Shown: positions 28,689 through 36,168, counted from the first letter of the stretch. The stretch: 64,000 nucleotides of DNA from Allobranchiibius sp. CTAmp26 (GCF_017565405.1 NZ_JAGEKR010000010.1:62001-126000); one strand, 5' to 3'. A program made the numbers and translations. The notes: generated by a model not told the origin, from the letters alone.

Positions 28689-29687
28689 CTACCGGCATTC
28701 GCCGCACACGCCGTTCTCAAGCTCGGGTGCTTGGAGGAAGCACTTGATACATGTGCCTTGGGCTCGGTCGCGTCGTGGGCAGTCGCACTCTTCGCACTTC
28801 GGGCAATACTGGCGCCCGCACGTGGTGCAGGGCCATCCGAATGCCCGACCGACGTATCCGCAGTGACAGCGGATTCCGAGGCGAGGTGCCTTTGACATCG
28901 CGGGTGGGGCATGACCTCCGTGGAAGACTTCCACTCCCCAGAGGTCAGTGGTGCTGAAGATTGCGTATAGCCGCTTCTCGGTAGCGGTGGCGCTCACGTA
29001 GTACTCCTGTATGCGCATCCATTGGTCGGCCCAGAACGTCTTTCGCGTCGCCGTTTCACCTGGTCGGAGCATCAGCAACGGATGGTTAACTGGAACTTCG
29101 GTGTTGCGCCAGGGGTAGACAGTTAGGTCGTCGCCACGCAGGGCTGAGTGAACGACCCGGCCGATGGCGCGATCAATGATGACGACCGCCCCTGAAGACA
29201 GGCGGTTCGACAGGGCGATCGCGCATGCCGGGCCACTAGCGACCGACCGGGCAACAAGCGCCTTTAGGTCTTCGCCCGTGATGGGGCCGGTGCCGACGAC
29301 GTCATCAACCATGCGCTCGGGAATGGCGAGATCAGCGGCGATCTCCTCACAGAGGCGCTCCACCTCCGAGTCCGGGTTGTCACGATCGGCCAGCCAGTTG
29401 AGCGCATCCTCGTCGCGTTCGACGAGAATGTGTCCAACCTCGTGAAGGAGTGTGAAGTTCTCTTTTTTCGAGCCAGGGGTCGGCGAGTACATGACTGTGC
29501 TGTGCTCTGCGAAGGACAGCCCGTCGCATAAGCCGCCCGCGCCTCGCTGAGAGGTGAGCGTCGGTTCCGCAACCACGGTGTAGCCCAGGCTCTTGATGCC
29601 AGTGATGGGGTGGCTGGCAATGGCGGCACGTTGTCTCGGCTTGATGGCCTCGACGAGGCGGCGTGCGTGGTCGCGACGAGTGCTCAC
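28689..29687 (-). CDS. ImmA/IrrE metallopeptidase with 12-cysteine C-terminal zinc domain
   Basis: The 332-residue protein has a gluzincin-type site HEVGH at residues 82-86 and the third ligand region LCEEIAADLAIP (about Glu115), as in ImmA/IrrE peptidases that cleave repressors. After a middle domain, the last 60 residues hold twelve Cys: 273, 275, 286, 289, 294, 297, 300, 302, 312, 315, 327 and 330. The CxC, CxxC, CxxC, CxxCxC and CxxC pairs suggest two to three zinc sites of treble-clef or RING-like type. It is the last gene of the seven-gene operon, overlapping the XRE gene by ATGA. A plausible substrate is that XRE protein; an E3-like role for the tail is speculation. Confidence 0.82.
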   Translation of the reverse strand: MSTRRDHARRLVEAIKPRQRAAIASHPITGIKSLGYTVVAEPTLTSQRGAGGLCDGLSFAEHSTVMYSPTPGSKKENFTLLHEVGHILVERDEDALNWLADRDNPDSEVERLCEEIAADLAIPERMVDDVVGTGPITGEDLKALVARSVASGPACAIALSNRLSSGAVVIIDRAIGRVVHSALRGDDLTVYPWRNTEVPVNHPLLMLRPGETATRKTFWADQWMRIQEYYVSATATEKRLYAIFSTTDLWGVEVFHGGHAPPAMSKAPRLGIRCHCGYVGRAFGWPCTTCGRQYCPKCEECDCPRRDRAQGTCIKCFLQAPELENGVCGECR

Positions 29688-30385
29688 GCCGGGTCCTGGA
29701 AATTGGGCAGGTTTTTGAGGTGCTGAAGGATCGCCAGGAGTGTCTGGGGTGTCGCGGATGTGGCGTTGCGTTTGCCAGCGGTGGCAAGCAGTCGTTTTGA
29801 ATGTTCAGCGAGTCGTTCGACGGGCACGTTACTTTCCCGGGACCATTCATCCAGGAACGCGGCGATGATCGCGTCGTCGAAGAGGACGTCGAGGGTATGA
29901 GCCGGCCGCGTGATGGCCGTCAACATCGAGTCAGCGTCGGCGCTGAGGATTTCGGCGACAGCGTTGATGATTGCTGGTGGCGGATTGAGCTTGTCGCGTT
30001 CCCATGAGAAGACAGTGTTCGTGGTCACGTTCCAGCCTCGTTTGTTAAGGCGCTGTGCCAGGTCGCCGACAGTGAGGCCTACTGACTTTCGGATGGCGGC
30101 GAGCTGGCGGCCGTTGATGAGAACTGCCGGATCTTCCACGAGGCCAAGCATCTGGGCGATCGGGTCATCTATTCGAACTGGTGCCGGTCCGCTTTGGTCC
30201 CTCTCGGCGTCGAGCTCGGCGAGTGCTCCTGGAAGTCCAGGTGCCCACTCTGCGATGGCGGCGATCAAGTCACGTTCGTCGTCCGTGAGGTCGGCGGACG
30301 TCCGGTGCCCGGCCACTGTGTCGATCAGTGCTTCGACGAACGGGTCTGTCGCGGGCGACGTCTTCTCGTTGTTCGGGTCATTCAT
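29684..30385 (-). CDS. XRE-type helix-turn-helix regulator
   Basis: The 233-residue protein has a helix-turn-helix in the middle: QLAAIRKSVGLTVGDLAQRL, then KRGWNVTTNTVFSWER and LNPPPAIINAVAEIL (about residues 93-145). Flanking regions are acidic at the N-terminus and helical at the C-terminus (RLAEHSKRLLATAGKR). It overlaps the downstream ImmA/IrrE gene by four bases and the upstream sigma factor by eight. In known systems such as ICEBs1, a paired ImmA peptidase cleaves an XRE repressor to switch genes on; the same may apply here. Confidence 0.82.
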   Translation of the reverse strand: MNDPNNEKTSPATDPFVEALIDTVAGHRTSADLTDDERDLIAAIAEWAPGLPGALAELDAERDQSGPAPVRIDDPIAQMLGLVEDPAVLINGRQLAAIRKSVGLTVGDLAQRLNKRGWNVTTNTVFSWERDKLNPPPAIINAVAEILSADADSMLTAITRPAHTLDVLFDDAIIAAFLDEWSRESNVPVERLAEHSKRLLATAGKRNATSATPQTLLAILQHLKNLPNFQDPA

Positions 30386-30962
30386 CCTTCGTCACCTCCT
30401 CATGACACTTCTTGATGATGGTTCTGAGCTGGTCGCCGACTCCCTGACCGGTGACGCCGAGCTCTTCGCCGATCTGCTTGTTCGTCTCTCCGTTCAAGAC
30501 GTGCCGGACGATCATGACCTGCCGTTCGGTCAGGTTCTCGACAGCTGTGTTCAGTTTCTCCTGCCGCCGACGCGCGAGGTCCTCGGCCGCGACATAATCC
30601 CCGAGCGGGTCGTGATCGATAACGCGAGGTTCTTCGGGGTCACCGGGAGGGAATCGCTCCCGCGTCTTCTTCTCGCTGCGCACCAGGTCGATGCACCGGT
30701 TCAGGATCGCCCTGCGGAGGTAGGCGGGCCAGCCCTCGCCCCGGTCGGTGACCTTCCGCTCCTGGACCAGCTCGAGGAGATGGGCGAACAGCACGCCCAT
30801 CGCCTCGTCGGCTAGGTCGGGCCGCTTGCCGTCGAAGAATCGGTTCGCAACCCTGCGCAGCCACTCGTGGTGCTGCTGGTACTGGGCGGCGATGTCGGAC
30901 GGGGTGCAGACGCGCGCATCCTCACCTGGGTCATCCAGGTCGTCGGCCACCGCGTCGGTCAT
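30378..30962 (-). CDS. RNA polymerase sigma-70 family factor (ECF-like)
   Basis: The 194-residue protein has sigma region 2 (YQQHHEWLRRVANRFF, ADEAMGVLFAHLLEL, GWPAYLRRAILNRCIDLVR) and region 4 (LTERQVMIVRHVLNG, TNKQIGEELGVTGQGVGDQL). There is no region 1.1 or 3, as in ECF sigma factors. The acidic first 20 residues are extra. It overlaps the E1-like gene by four bases and the XRE gene by eight, so it is made together with the ubiquitin-like system. No anti-sigma factor is recognised nearby; the XRE or the conjugation machinery could fill that role. Confidence 0.87.
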   Translation of the reverse strand: MTDAVADDLDDPGEDARVCTPSDIAAQYQQHHEWLRRVANRFFDGKRPDLADEAMGVLFAHLLELVQERKVTDRGEGWPAYLRRAILNRCIDLVRSEKKTRERFPPGDPEEPRVIDHDPLGDYVAAEDLARRRQEKLNTAVENLTERQVMIVRHVLNGETNKQIGEELGVTGQGVGDQLRTIIKKCHEEVTKDE

Positions 30963-32653
30963 CCTTCAAGTATCGGCGATGCCCCCGACAGCACGGGTGA
31001 GTTATCGGCTCTGTCTACAGAGGAATCCGCCGCACGACCCACCTCAGTCGCCGGGGGGTCGCCGTACATCCTCCGATACCAGCGTCGGCGTACGCCGGAG
31101 TGGCAGATGCAGGTGCCGGTGCTGTCGGCGTGCGGTCGGCGCACGATGCCGGCCGGCAGGCCTGCGACGTCGAGGTCGACCCGTCGGTCAACAGTGGGAA
31201 GGCCGAGCATGTGCTTCACCAGCTCGGCGGCGATCAGGGTACCGGCGAACCAGGACACCTGTGGCGACGCCACCGCGACGACGTCGCTGTCACCGCTTGC
31301 CGCATCGGCACCGGCGTCGCCGCCCTGGGGACGCATCTCGGCTTCGGCGTATGCCTGACGGATCAGGTCGCTGAGCGGGGCGCTGACCAGAGCATCACGT
31401 CGCGGCGCGGGCACGCGGCCCGCCGTGATCGCCATGTCGACGTCGGAGGCCTCCAAGACGGCTCCGTCCTGGAGCAGAGCGAGCACCCGCGGGATCGGGA
31501 TGCCAGTGACCTGGGAGTACACGCCGGCTTGAGTGAGTGGCGGTTCAGCACGGACGAAGTCGCAGAACGGGCAGGCGAACCCGTCGGCGAACCGCTCCCA
31601 CTGCACGTGAAGTTCGGTCCCAGACACCCCGGCAGACAAGGTCGCCTTGCTGAGCACGTCGGCGACGTCGAGCCGCCCGCTAAGAGTGTCGACGCTCGAG
31701 ATCACGACGCCATGCCAACCGGGTTCCTTCTTGTTGGTATTCCAGGTGGAGACGTCCGTGTCGTGAGCCTCGGCGGTAAGCCCGAGCTGCAGGAGGCGCT
31801 TGACCATCTCCGTGGACTTCTTGCCGGTCTCGCCTCCCAACAGGGCCGGGTAACGGTACGGGTTCCGGTCGGGGTCGAACACGTCCTTGTCGACCGCGGT
31901 CACCTCCAGTGCTGCGGCCAACGCCCCAGCTACCGCCGATCCGTTCAGCATCGGCGACGATGCCGTTGCGAGCAGGGCCACCGCGCTGGTGCCGACCGAT
32001 CCGACGCCGAGGAACCCGATCCGCGCAACGTCGAACCCCGCGGTTGGGTGAGTGACCGGGAGGTCGGGGTCGTCGACTAGGCACAGACGGTGGTCGATCA
32101 GGTTGGTTTCAACCGACCCACTCACCTCCACGCCCGGGAAGCCCAGGTCGGCAAGGACCTTGATGAGGACCTGGCTGACCGCCAGGCACCCTGCGGCATG
32201 AAGCCCGAAGCCGTGGATGGCGCCGATCTCCAAAACGACTGGGTAGTCGGCGAGAACGACGTTCCAGTCACCGCCGCCGACGTAGACATCGCAGACGGGC
32301 TGGACGACGCCGAAACCGACCGAGATCTGTCGGGTGGCGGGCAGATCGGTGACGGGGCGCACCGGCGTCAGCCTGTGTAACAGGTCAGCCCACGATGCCG
32401 CCTGCCACCAGTTATTCGGCAGGCGACCGTCGCCAGACGAATCGACGACGACGACGCGCGGCACCAGCCGGGCAATCATGGTCACGAACGCCGCGACAGC
32501 GACGCGCGCAGCATCATTGGCGTCCGCTGCCACGGCCACGCACACTTCGGTCTCATCGAGACGGTGCAGAACCTGGATAGCCGACTCCTGCGGACCGCCG
32601 ACGGTCTGGCTTCCGAGGAGCCGCAGCCGCGGGTCCTCGACCCAGGAGTTCAC
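30959..32653 (-). CDS. ThiF/E1-like activating enzyme
   Basis: The 564-residue protein contains a ThiF/E1 adenylation domain from about residue 208: ARIGFLGVGSVGTSAVALL (nucleotide loop 216-221), VTAVDKDVFDPDRNPYRY (Asp255/257, Asn264), GKKSTEMVKRLL (Lys278/279) and VVISSVDTLSGR. Zinc ligands are probably CPFC (361-364) and CIC (515-517). The 200 residues before it form an unassigned domain, as in several bacterial E1-like fusions. It would adenylate the C-terminus of the ubiquitin-like protein encoded three genes upstream. A catalytic thioester cysteine cannot be singled out. It overlaps its neighbours by four bases on each side. Confidence 0.82.
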   Translation of the reverse strand: MNSWVEDPRLRLLGSQTVGGPQESAIQVLHRLDETEVCVAVAADANDAARVAVAAFVTMIARLVPRVVVVDSSGDGRLPNNWWQAASWADLLHRLTPVRPVTDLPATRQISVGFGVVQPVCDVYVGGGDWNVVLADYPVVLEIGAIHGFGLHAAGCLAVSQVLIKVLADLGFPGVEVSGSVETNLIDHRLCLVDDPDLPVTHPTAGFDVARIGFLGVGSVGTSAVALLATASSPMLNGSAVAGALAAALEVTAVDKDVFDPDRNPYRYPALLGGETGKKSTEMVKRLLQLGLTAEAHDTDVSTWNTNKKEPGWHGVVISSVDTLSGRLDVADVLSKATLSAGVSGTELHVQWERFADGFACPFCDFVRAEPPLTQAGVYSQVTGIPIPRVLALLQDGAVLEASDVDMAITAGRVPAPRRDALVSAPLSDLIRQAYAEAEMRPQGGDAGADAASGDSDVVAVASPQVSWFAGTLIAAELVKHMLGLPTVDRRVDLDVAGLPAGIVRRPHADSTGTCICHSGVRRRWYRRMYGDPPATEVGRAADSSVDRADNSPVLSGASPILEG

Positions 32654-33162
32654 GACGGCTCCTCAGCGACGATCCAGCGGTCGCGATCCGGTCCAGCCAT
32701 CAGCTCTTTCCAGGACCCGTCGCAGAATTGGTAGACGGCGCATGCGTCCAGGCCGCGCCGCAGGCCCAGCCCGAAGAACGGAACGACGATCGAGATGCCG
32801 CCCTGAAACGAGATGACCGGGTTAACGTCGTCGGCGGCAGAGTGGAACGCATCGCCGGGGTGGCTGTGGATGCGCGCCACGTACAAGTCGTCGGGGCCCA
32901 CCGCGAGGGCGAGGTCCATCTGACCTCCCCGGGGAACCTCTACGTTGACGTTTCCGTGGGCGTCGCGGTGCGCGTTCTGCCGTGGGACGACGAGCTCAAG
33001 GCCGGTGCCCTTTTTGATCATGGCGGTGCCTTCGAGGCCGAAGGTGCCGCGGTGCTCGAAGAAGGTGCGCGCGTCCTGGAGGACGTTCGAGGTCAGCACC
33101 AATGGTGCCTCTTGGGTCGGCGGCGTCGTTGAAGGTGGCGGAGACCTGTGGTGGTTACGCAT
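32650..33162 (-). CDS. JAMM/MPN (Mov34-type) metallopeptidase
   Basis: The 170-residue protein has the JAMM zinc site: Glu44 in FGLEGTAMI, and IHSHPGDAFHSAADD giving His99, His101, Ser108 and Asp111. The spacing between HSHP and Ser is five, one less than in many JAMM proteins. Such enzymes cleave ubiquitin-like proteins from precursors or conjugates. The first 25 residues are Pro/Thr-rich. It overlaps the E1-like gene by four bases (ATGA) and the upstream E2-like gene by eight, so translation is coupled. Confidence 0.85.
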   Translation of the reverse strand: MRNHHRSPPPSTTPPTQEAPLVLTSNVLQDARTFFEHRGTFGLEGTAMIKKGTGLELVVPRQNAHRDAHGNVNVEVPRGGQMDLALAVGPDDLYVARIHSHPGDAFHSAADDVNPVISFQGGISIVVPFFGLGLRRGLDACAVYQFCDGSWKELMAGPDRDRWIVAEEPS

Positions 33163-33574
33163 GGATGCCTGCCTTCCGGAGCAGGGATTCGATCAAGGAG
33201 TCGAGCCGCATGCTGAAGCGGTGGGAGTCCCAGCGCTCGGTGAAGTGGCTCTCGTGGGCGTAGTAGCCGCGCGTGCCGCTGACGCACACGAACGGAACGC
33301 CAAGGCTGGGATGTATCCCGAGCGGGAAGCCAGGAATCCACCGCTCCAACGCCAGAATCTGGCCACCGTCGTCGACCAGTGTCGCGTCGAACGGTTCGGA
33401 GTCGTAGCGTGCGCCGTCCAGCAGCAGGTTCCATTCGCCGTCGTCACGGGTCAGGGTCATCAAGATGTTCGACCCGTCCCGGTGGAGATCGCCGGCCAGG
33501 TCGCCTAGCTTCAAGCGGGCCCGGCCGACCTCCGCGTTGAGGAGGTCGGCCAGGACAGCCGGGTGGAGAGCCAC
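33155..33574 (-). CDS. Putative E2-like (UBC-fold) protein of the ubiquitin-like operon
   Basis: The 139-residue protein is not clearly similar to a named family by eye. Its second half, RWIPGFPLGIHPSLGVPFVC then SG, a Tyr-Tyr-x-His-Glu stretch, RWDSHRFSM and LDSLIESLLRKAG, follows the order seen in E2 enzymes: Pro-rich strand, HP(N/S), a Cys (Cys97) where the E2 catalytic cysteine lies, Trp, then helices. It sits exactly where an E2 is expected, between the ubiquitin-like and JAMM genes. The gap to the ubiquitin-like stop is six bases, and the JAMM gene overlaps by eight. Assignment is inference. Confidence 0.6.
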   Translation of the reverse strand: MALHPAVLADLLNAEVGRARLKLGDLAGDLHRDGSNILMTLTRDDGEWNLLLDGARYDSEPFDATLVDDGGQILALERWIPGFPLGIHPSLGVPFVCVSGTRGYYAHESHFTERWDSHRFSMRLDSLIESLLRKAGIHA

Positions 33575-33580
33575 AGCCTG

Positions 33581-33916
33581 CTACTTGATGAGGGTGATGC
33601 CGGCGCCGTCGACCTGGGGCTTGCGGTTGACCAGCACCAGGACGTCGCCCTCGACGATGCCGAGGTCGCCGAAGGTCGCCGACGGGTCGAGTTCGTTGTT
33701 GGAGAACCGCGGCAGGCTCAGCGAGTAGTCGCCGACGGTCAGCCAGCCCTTGGCGATGAACCGCTTCACCTCCTTGTCGGTGGCCTCGCCGACGGTGTCG
33801 GACGGCTTGACCGTCACCTTGTCGCTGTGGCCCGCCAAGGACCGACAGATGACCTTGAATGGGTGGTCGGTGTGATCCGGCTTGGACGTCGTGTCGCTCT
33901 CGGAGTGAGTGCTCAC
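33581..33916 (-). CDS. Ubiquitin-like beta-grasp protein
   Basis: The 111-residue protein has a 19-residue polar leader and one ubiquitin-like domain: FKVICRSLAGHSDKVTVKPS (strands 1-2), DKEVKRFIAKGWL (helix), YSLSLPRF, then LDPSATFGDLGIVEGDVLVL, matching the ubiquitin loop before the last strand. The C-terminus is QVDGAGITLIK, without the usual Gly-Gly; Gly-Ala-Gly six to four residues from the end could be a processing point. GTG 33914-33916 was chosen because AAAGGAG lies seven bases upstream. It is the first gene of the operon. It is not Pup-like, since Pup is disordered and ends GGQ/E. Confidence 0.8.
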   Translation of the reverse strand: MSTHSESDTTSKPDHTDHPFKVICRSLAGHSDKVTVKPSDTVGEATDKEVKRFIAKGWLTVGDYSLSLPRFSNNELDPSATFGDLGIVEGDVLVLVNRKPQVDGAGITLIK

Positions 33917-34574
33917 TGTGGGCTCCTTTCTGTTTGTGCCCGCTTTGCCTGATAGACGTCGTCGCGAGGGTCCGTGAAAGCCTCCTGCCGGAAGATTTTT
34001 CGCGACATGCTCGTTCCCGCGTGTTTTGGGCGATCGCGGTCGGAGAGGCCGAGAGAGGCGTGACCCGCGCACCGGGCACAGTCGAACGCATAGTCCCGCA
34101 GGACAGTGCGGTGAACGACCGGTCGGGACCCTATGGCCGCCCTCCAGCTGTGCTGCGAGCCCTAAAGATCCCGATGAACGTCAATCTGGGCGACAGGACG
34201 TGGTGGCCCGCGCGTGCTGACAAGGCAGAAGGGCGCAGGCTTCAGCCTCCGGAGAGCGTCTCGTGCGTGGGGCAGCTTCCGTGGCGCCGCGCCAGGTGCT
34301 AAGAACGATCGCACGGAAGCGAGGCGGTCGGCCGCGTCCCCTTAAGGGGGCGTTCGGGCACGTACCGCAGACAACAGTCAGACACCGCACAACGCGAAGC
34401 TCGAGGTGCAGACCGAGAACCGGCAGCTTGTATTCGATGTCGACGGGGCGCCTGCGTATCAGTCCACTAGCTCGTCTGAGGACAACGACGGATGACACTG
34501 TCGTCTCGGGATACCTGAGATTCACACGGAACTGAGGGGCCCCTCCCTAGCAAAGGGTGACCGTCACCGGCGAC
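33917..34574. other. 658-base gap upstream of the ubiquitin-like operon
   Basis: No convincing gene is seen on either strand; the open frames here lack codon bias and ribosome sites. The first 150 bases should hold the operon promoter on the minus strand: GGAAC at about 34012-34016 read on that strand resembles an ECF -35 element, but no clear matching -10 was found. A perfect 12-base palindrome CCCCTTAAGGGG lies at 34338-34349. Confidence 0.5.
34338..34349. promoter_or_regulatory. Perfect 12-base palindrome
   Basis: CCCCTTAAGGGG is fully self-complementary and lies in the gene-free stretch between the ubiquitin-like operon and a hypothetical gene. It could be a protein-binding site or a hairpin; there is no further evidence. 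Confidence 0.3.
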
Positions 34575-35231
34575 CTATCGCCGTTCCCAGATTTGCTTCA
34601 CCAGGTCATATGACGCTGCAGCCAAAACGCCCGCACCGACTGCCGCCGCCGCCCTCTCCAGTGCTTCCTCCAACCGGCCGTCCTGGCCGTCGGTGCGCCT
34701 CTTCAACTGGCTAGCCCAGAACAGGGGGTCATCCCGGCCCTGGCTCCAGCGTTCCTGAGCCGAGGCAACCTCGGCCAACGTCAAAGTCGATTCAGCACTG
34801 TCTATTCTGGACGCGGTGAGGGACAGCCAATCCGGCTCACCATGATGACAAAGGAAGCTGACCAGATCCGTCCCACCCGAGTGACGCCATGCGCGCGCAG
34901 CCGGTAGGCCCTCGCGCTCAAGGGCGTTGGCGTGCTTGCGGTACACCTCGTGCTCCACCTCAAAAAACTTCTCGGGTTGGTAGTACCTACGCCAGCGCAG
35001 GGGTGCACCAATCTGTCGTCGCGGCATAGACGGCACCCCTATGAAAAACAGATCCCAGCGGGTGTTCGTGCTCGCGTTGAGGTAGGCCTCCGAGCCCGTA
35101 AGCTCGGTCCATATCTGAGCCTGTGGGGGAGCGAACAGTAGCGAGACCAGACGCTCCCCGAGTGGGACAGTGGCGTCAGTTGCGGCAGTAGCACGCGCTA
35201 GGACCTGATCCAGATTAAGCGCCGGAAGCAT
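34575..35231 (-). CDS. Hypothetical protein, unrecognised
   Basis: The 218-residue protein starts at ATG 35229-35231 and has coding-like codon use. No family is recognised. Features include a Trp/Arg-rich middle (RWDLFFIGVP, LRWRRYYQPEKFFEVEHEVY), an AWRHSGGTDLVSFLCHHGEPDWLS stretch and a Glu/Ala-rich C-terminal helix ending LAAASYDLVKQIWERR. There is no signal peptide or clear membrane span, although AAAAVGAGVLAAASYD is weakly hydrophobic. It is on the same strand as the ubiquitin-like operon but 658 bases upstream of it, so membership is doubtful. Confidence 0.6.
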   Translation of the reverse strand: MLPALNLDQVLARATAATDATVPLGERLVSLLFAPPQAQIWTELTGSEAYLNASTNTRWDLFFIGVPSMPRRQIGAPLRWRRYYQPEKFFEVEHEVYRKHANALEREGLPAARAWRHSGGTDLVSFLCHHGEPDWLSLTASRIDSAESTLTLAEVASAQERWSQGRDDPLFWASQLKRRTDGQDGRLEEALERAAAAVGAGVLAAASYDLVKQIWERR

Positions 35232-35304
35232 TAGGACATGGTGTCAGCGCATTGCCCGACACCACCAGCGATTCAGCGAATTGGGTCACTCGCTGGCGGG
35301 GATC

Positions 35305-35544
35305 CTACGTGGACGCACCGGCGGTCGTGGCTCCTGGATCTTTTTGCACGTCGTGCGGTGAGTCTGAGGCCTGTCTCAGTCGCTCCCGTGATTCGTATGC
35401 TTCGGCGCCAATGCTAAAGGAATCGCTACTCGTGACGAGGCGGGTTCGCTTGCGTGCCGCTGCGACGCGTGCGCGCCGTGCTGCGGGGCCGGGCATCGCC
35501 TCGACGTTACGGTCACGCCGGTCTTTGCGGCATGGTTTGCTCAT
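35305..35544 (-). CDS. Possible small basic protein (hypothetical)
   Basis: This is a 79-residue frame starting MSKPCRKDRRDRNVEAMPG, very basic in its first half (ARRARVAAARKRTRLV) and polar after. ATG 35542-35544 has GAAAGAG about seven bases upstream, which is the main support. No family is recognised, and the rest of the 35232-35745 stretch shows no other candidate. It may be a chance frame. Confidence 0.35.
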   Translation of the reverse strand: MSKPCRKDRRDRNVEAMPGPAARRARVAAARKRTRLVTSSDSFSIGAEAYESRERLRQASDSPHDVQKDPGATTAGAST

Positions 35545-35745
35545 CGCTGACTCTTTCTTGCCTGATGAGCTGTTGGTCTGTTCAGCACGAGCGGTCAATC
35601 TGGGCGGTAGGACGCACGTAGCTCACGAAAGTCCTGCAAGCATCTCGAACGGAGCCCACGGCCACGAGCTCCTGACGGGCCGCCGCCGCGCCAGAACCGG
35701 CGACGACAACCGGAGGTTAGCGACAGGCCACTGCGTGTTCGCGGT

Positions 35746-36078
35746 TCAGCCGGACGCTCGGCCGGGCAGGGGCGCGCCAGCAAGGAACGCGTTGTACTCA
35801 TCGCGCACGTCGGGGTCGACTGGGGGCTGCTGCGCGGAGTACCGGCCGTCGGTGCGATCCCGCTTCGGGCCGGAGATCCAGAAGCCCTCACCGCTATCCA
35901 CGTCGTAGAAGTTCGAGTCGAAGTTCGCTCGGTAGGTGCCGGTCACGCGCTTCAGCGTCCGACCGTGGACGTACGCGGTCCGCCACGTCCGGGTGAAGCG
36001 GACCCGGGTGATCCAGGCGGGGCCACCGTCGGTGTCGTAGGCGCTCTTCAGCTGCACGTGCATGATCCGGTCGGCCAT
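35746..36078 (-). CDS. Conserved small actinobacterial protein, function unknown
   Basis: The 110-residue protein begins MADRIMHVQLKSAYDTDGGP, continues ITRVRFTRTWRTAYVHGRTL, NFYDVDSGEGFWISGPKRDR and ends YNAFLAGAPLPGRASG. From memory this is a widespread actinobacterial protein of this length with no assigned role. ATG 36076-36078 fits the usual start, so longer versions are not preferred. It lies divergent from cydA with about 150 bases between the starts. Confidence 0.75.
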   Translation of the reverse strand: MADRIMHVQLKSAYDTDGGPAWITRVRFTRTWRTAYVHGRTLKRVTGTYRANFDSNFYDVDSGEGFWISGPKRDRTDGRYSAQQPPVDPDVRDEYNAFLAGAPLPGRASG

Positions 36079-36168
36079 CCGCCGACCGTACGGCCGACTT
36101 GGGCACACAAGCATCCGGTTTTCGCCGCCGTGGCCCGGCTCTGAGCACCGAGGCAAACTACGGTGTGC

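Noticed and set aside
33581-33916. Pup-type (prokaryotic ubiquitin-like, proteasome) system
   Set aside because: The protein is a folded beta-grasp type with E1 and JAMM neighbours; Pup, PafA, Dop and proteasome genes are absent.
34181-34535. Two frames of 90-114 residues in the gap upstream of the ubiquitin-like operon
   Set aside because: Rich in Arg/Thr/Ser, no ribosome site and no family; likely chance open frames in GC-rich DNA.
35252-35908. Plus-strand 218-residue frame
   Set aside because: Composition is Ser/Arg-rich without codon bias, and it overlaps the well-supported small protein at 35746-36078 on the other strand.
25385-36078. Prophage or integrative element with attachment sites
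   Set aside because: No integrase, phage structural gene, tRNA or flanking direct repeats could be found at the edges of the accessory stretch.
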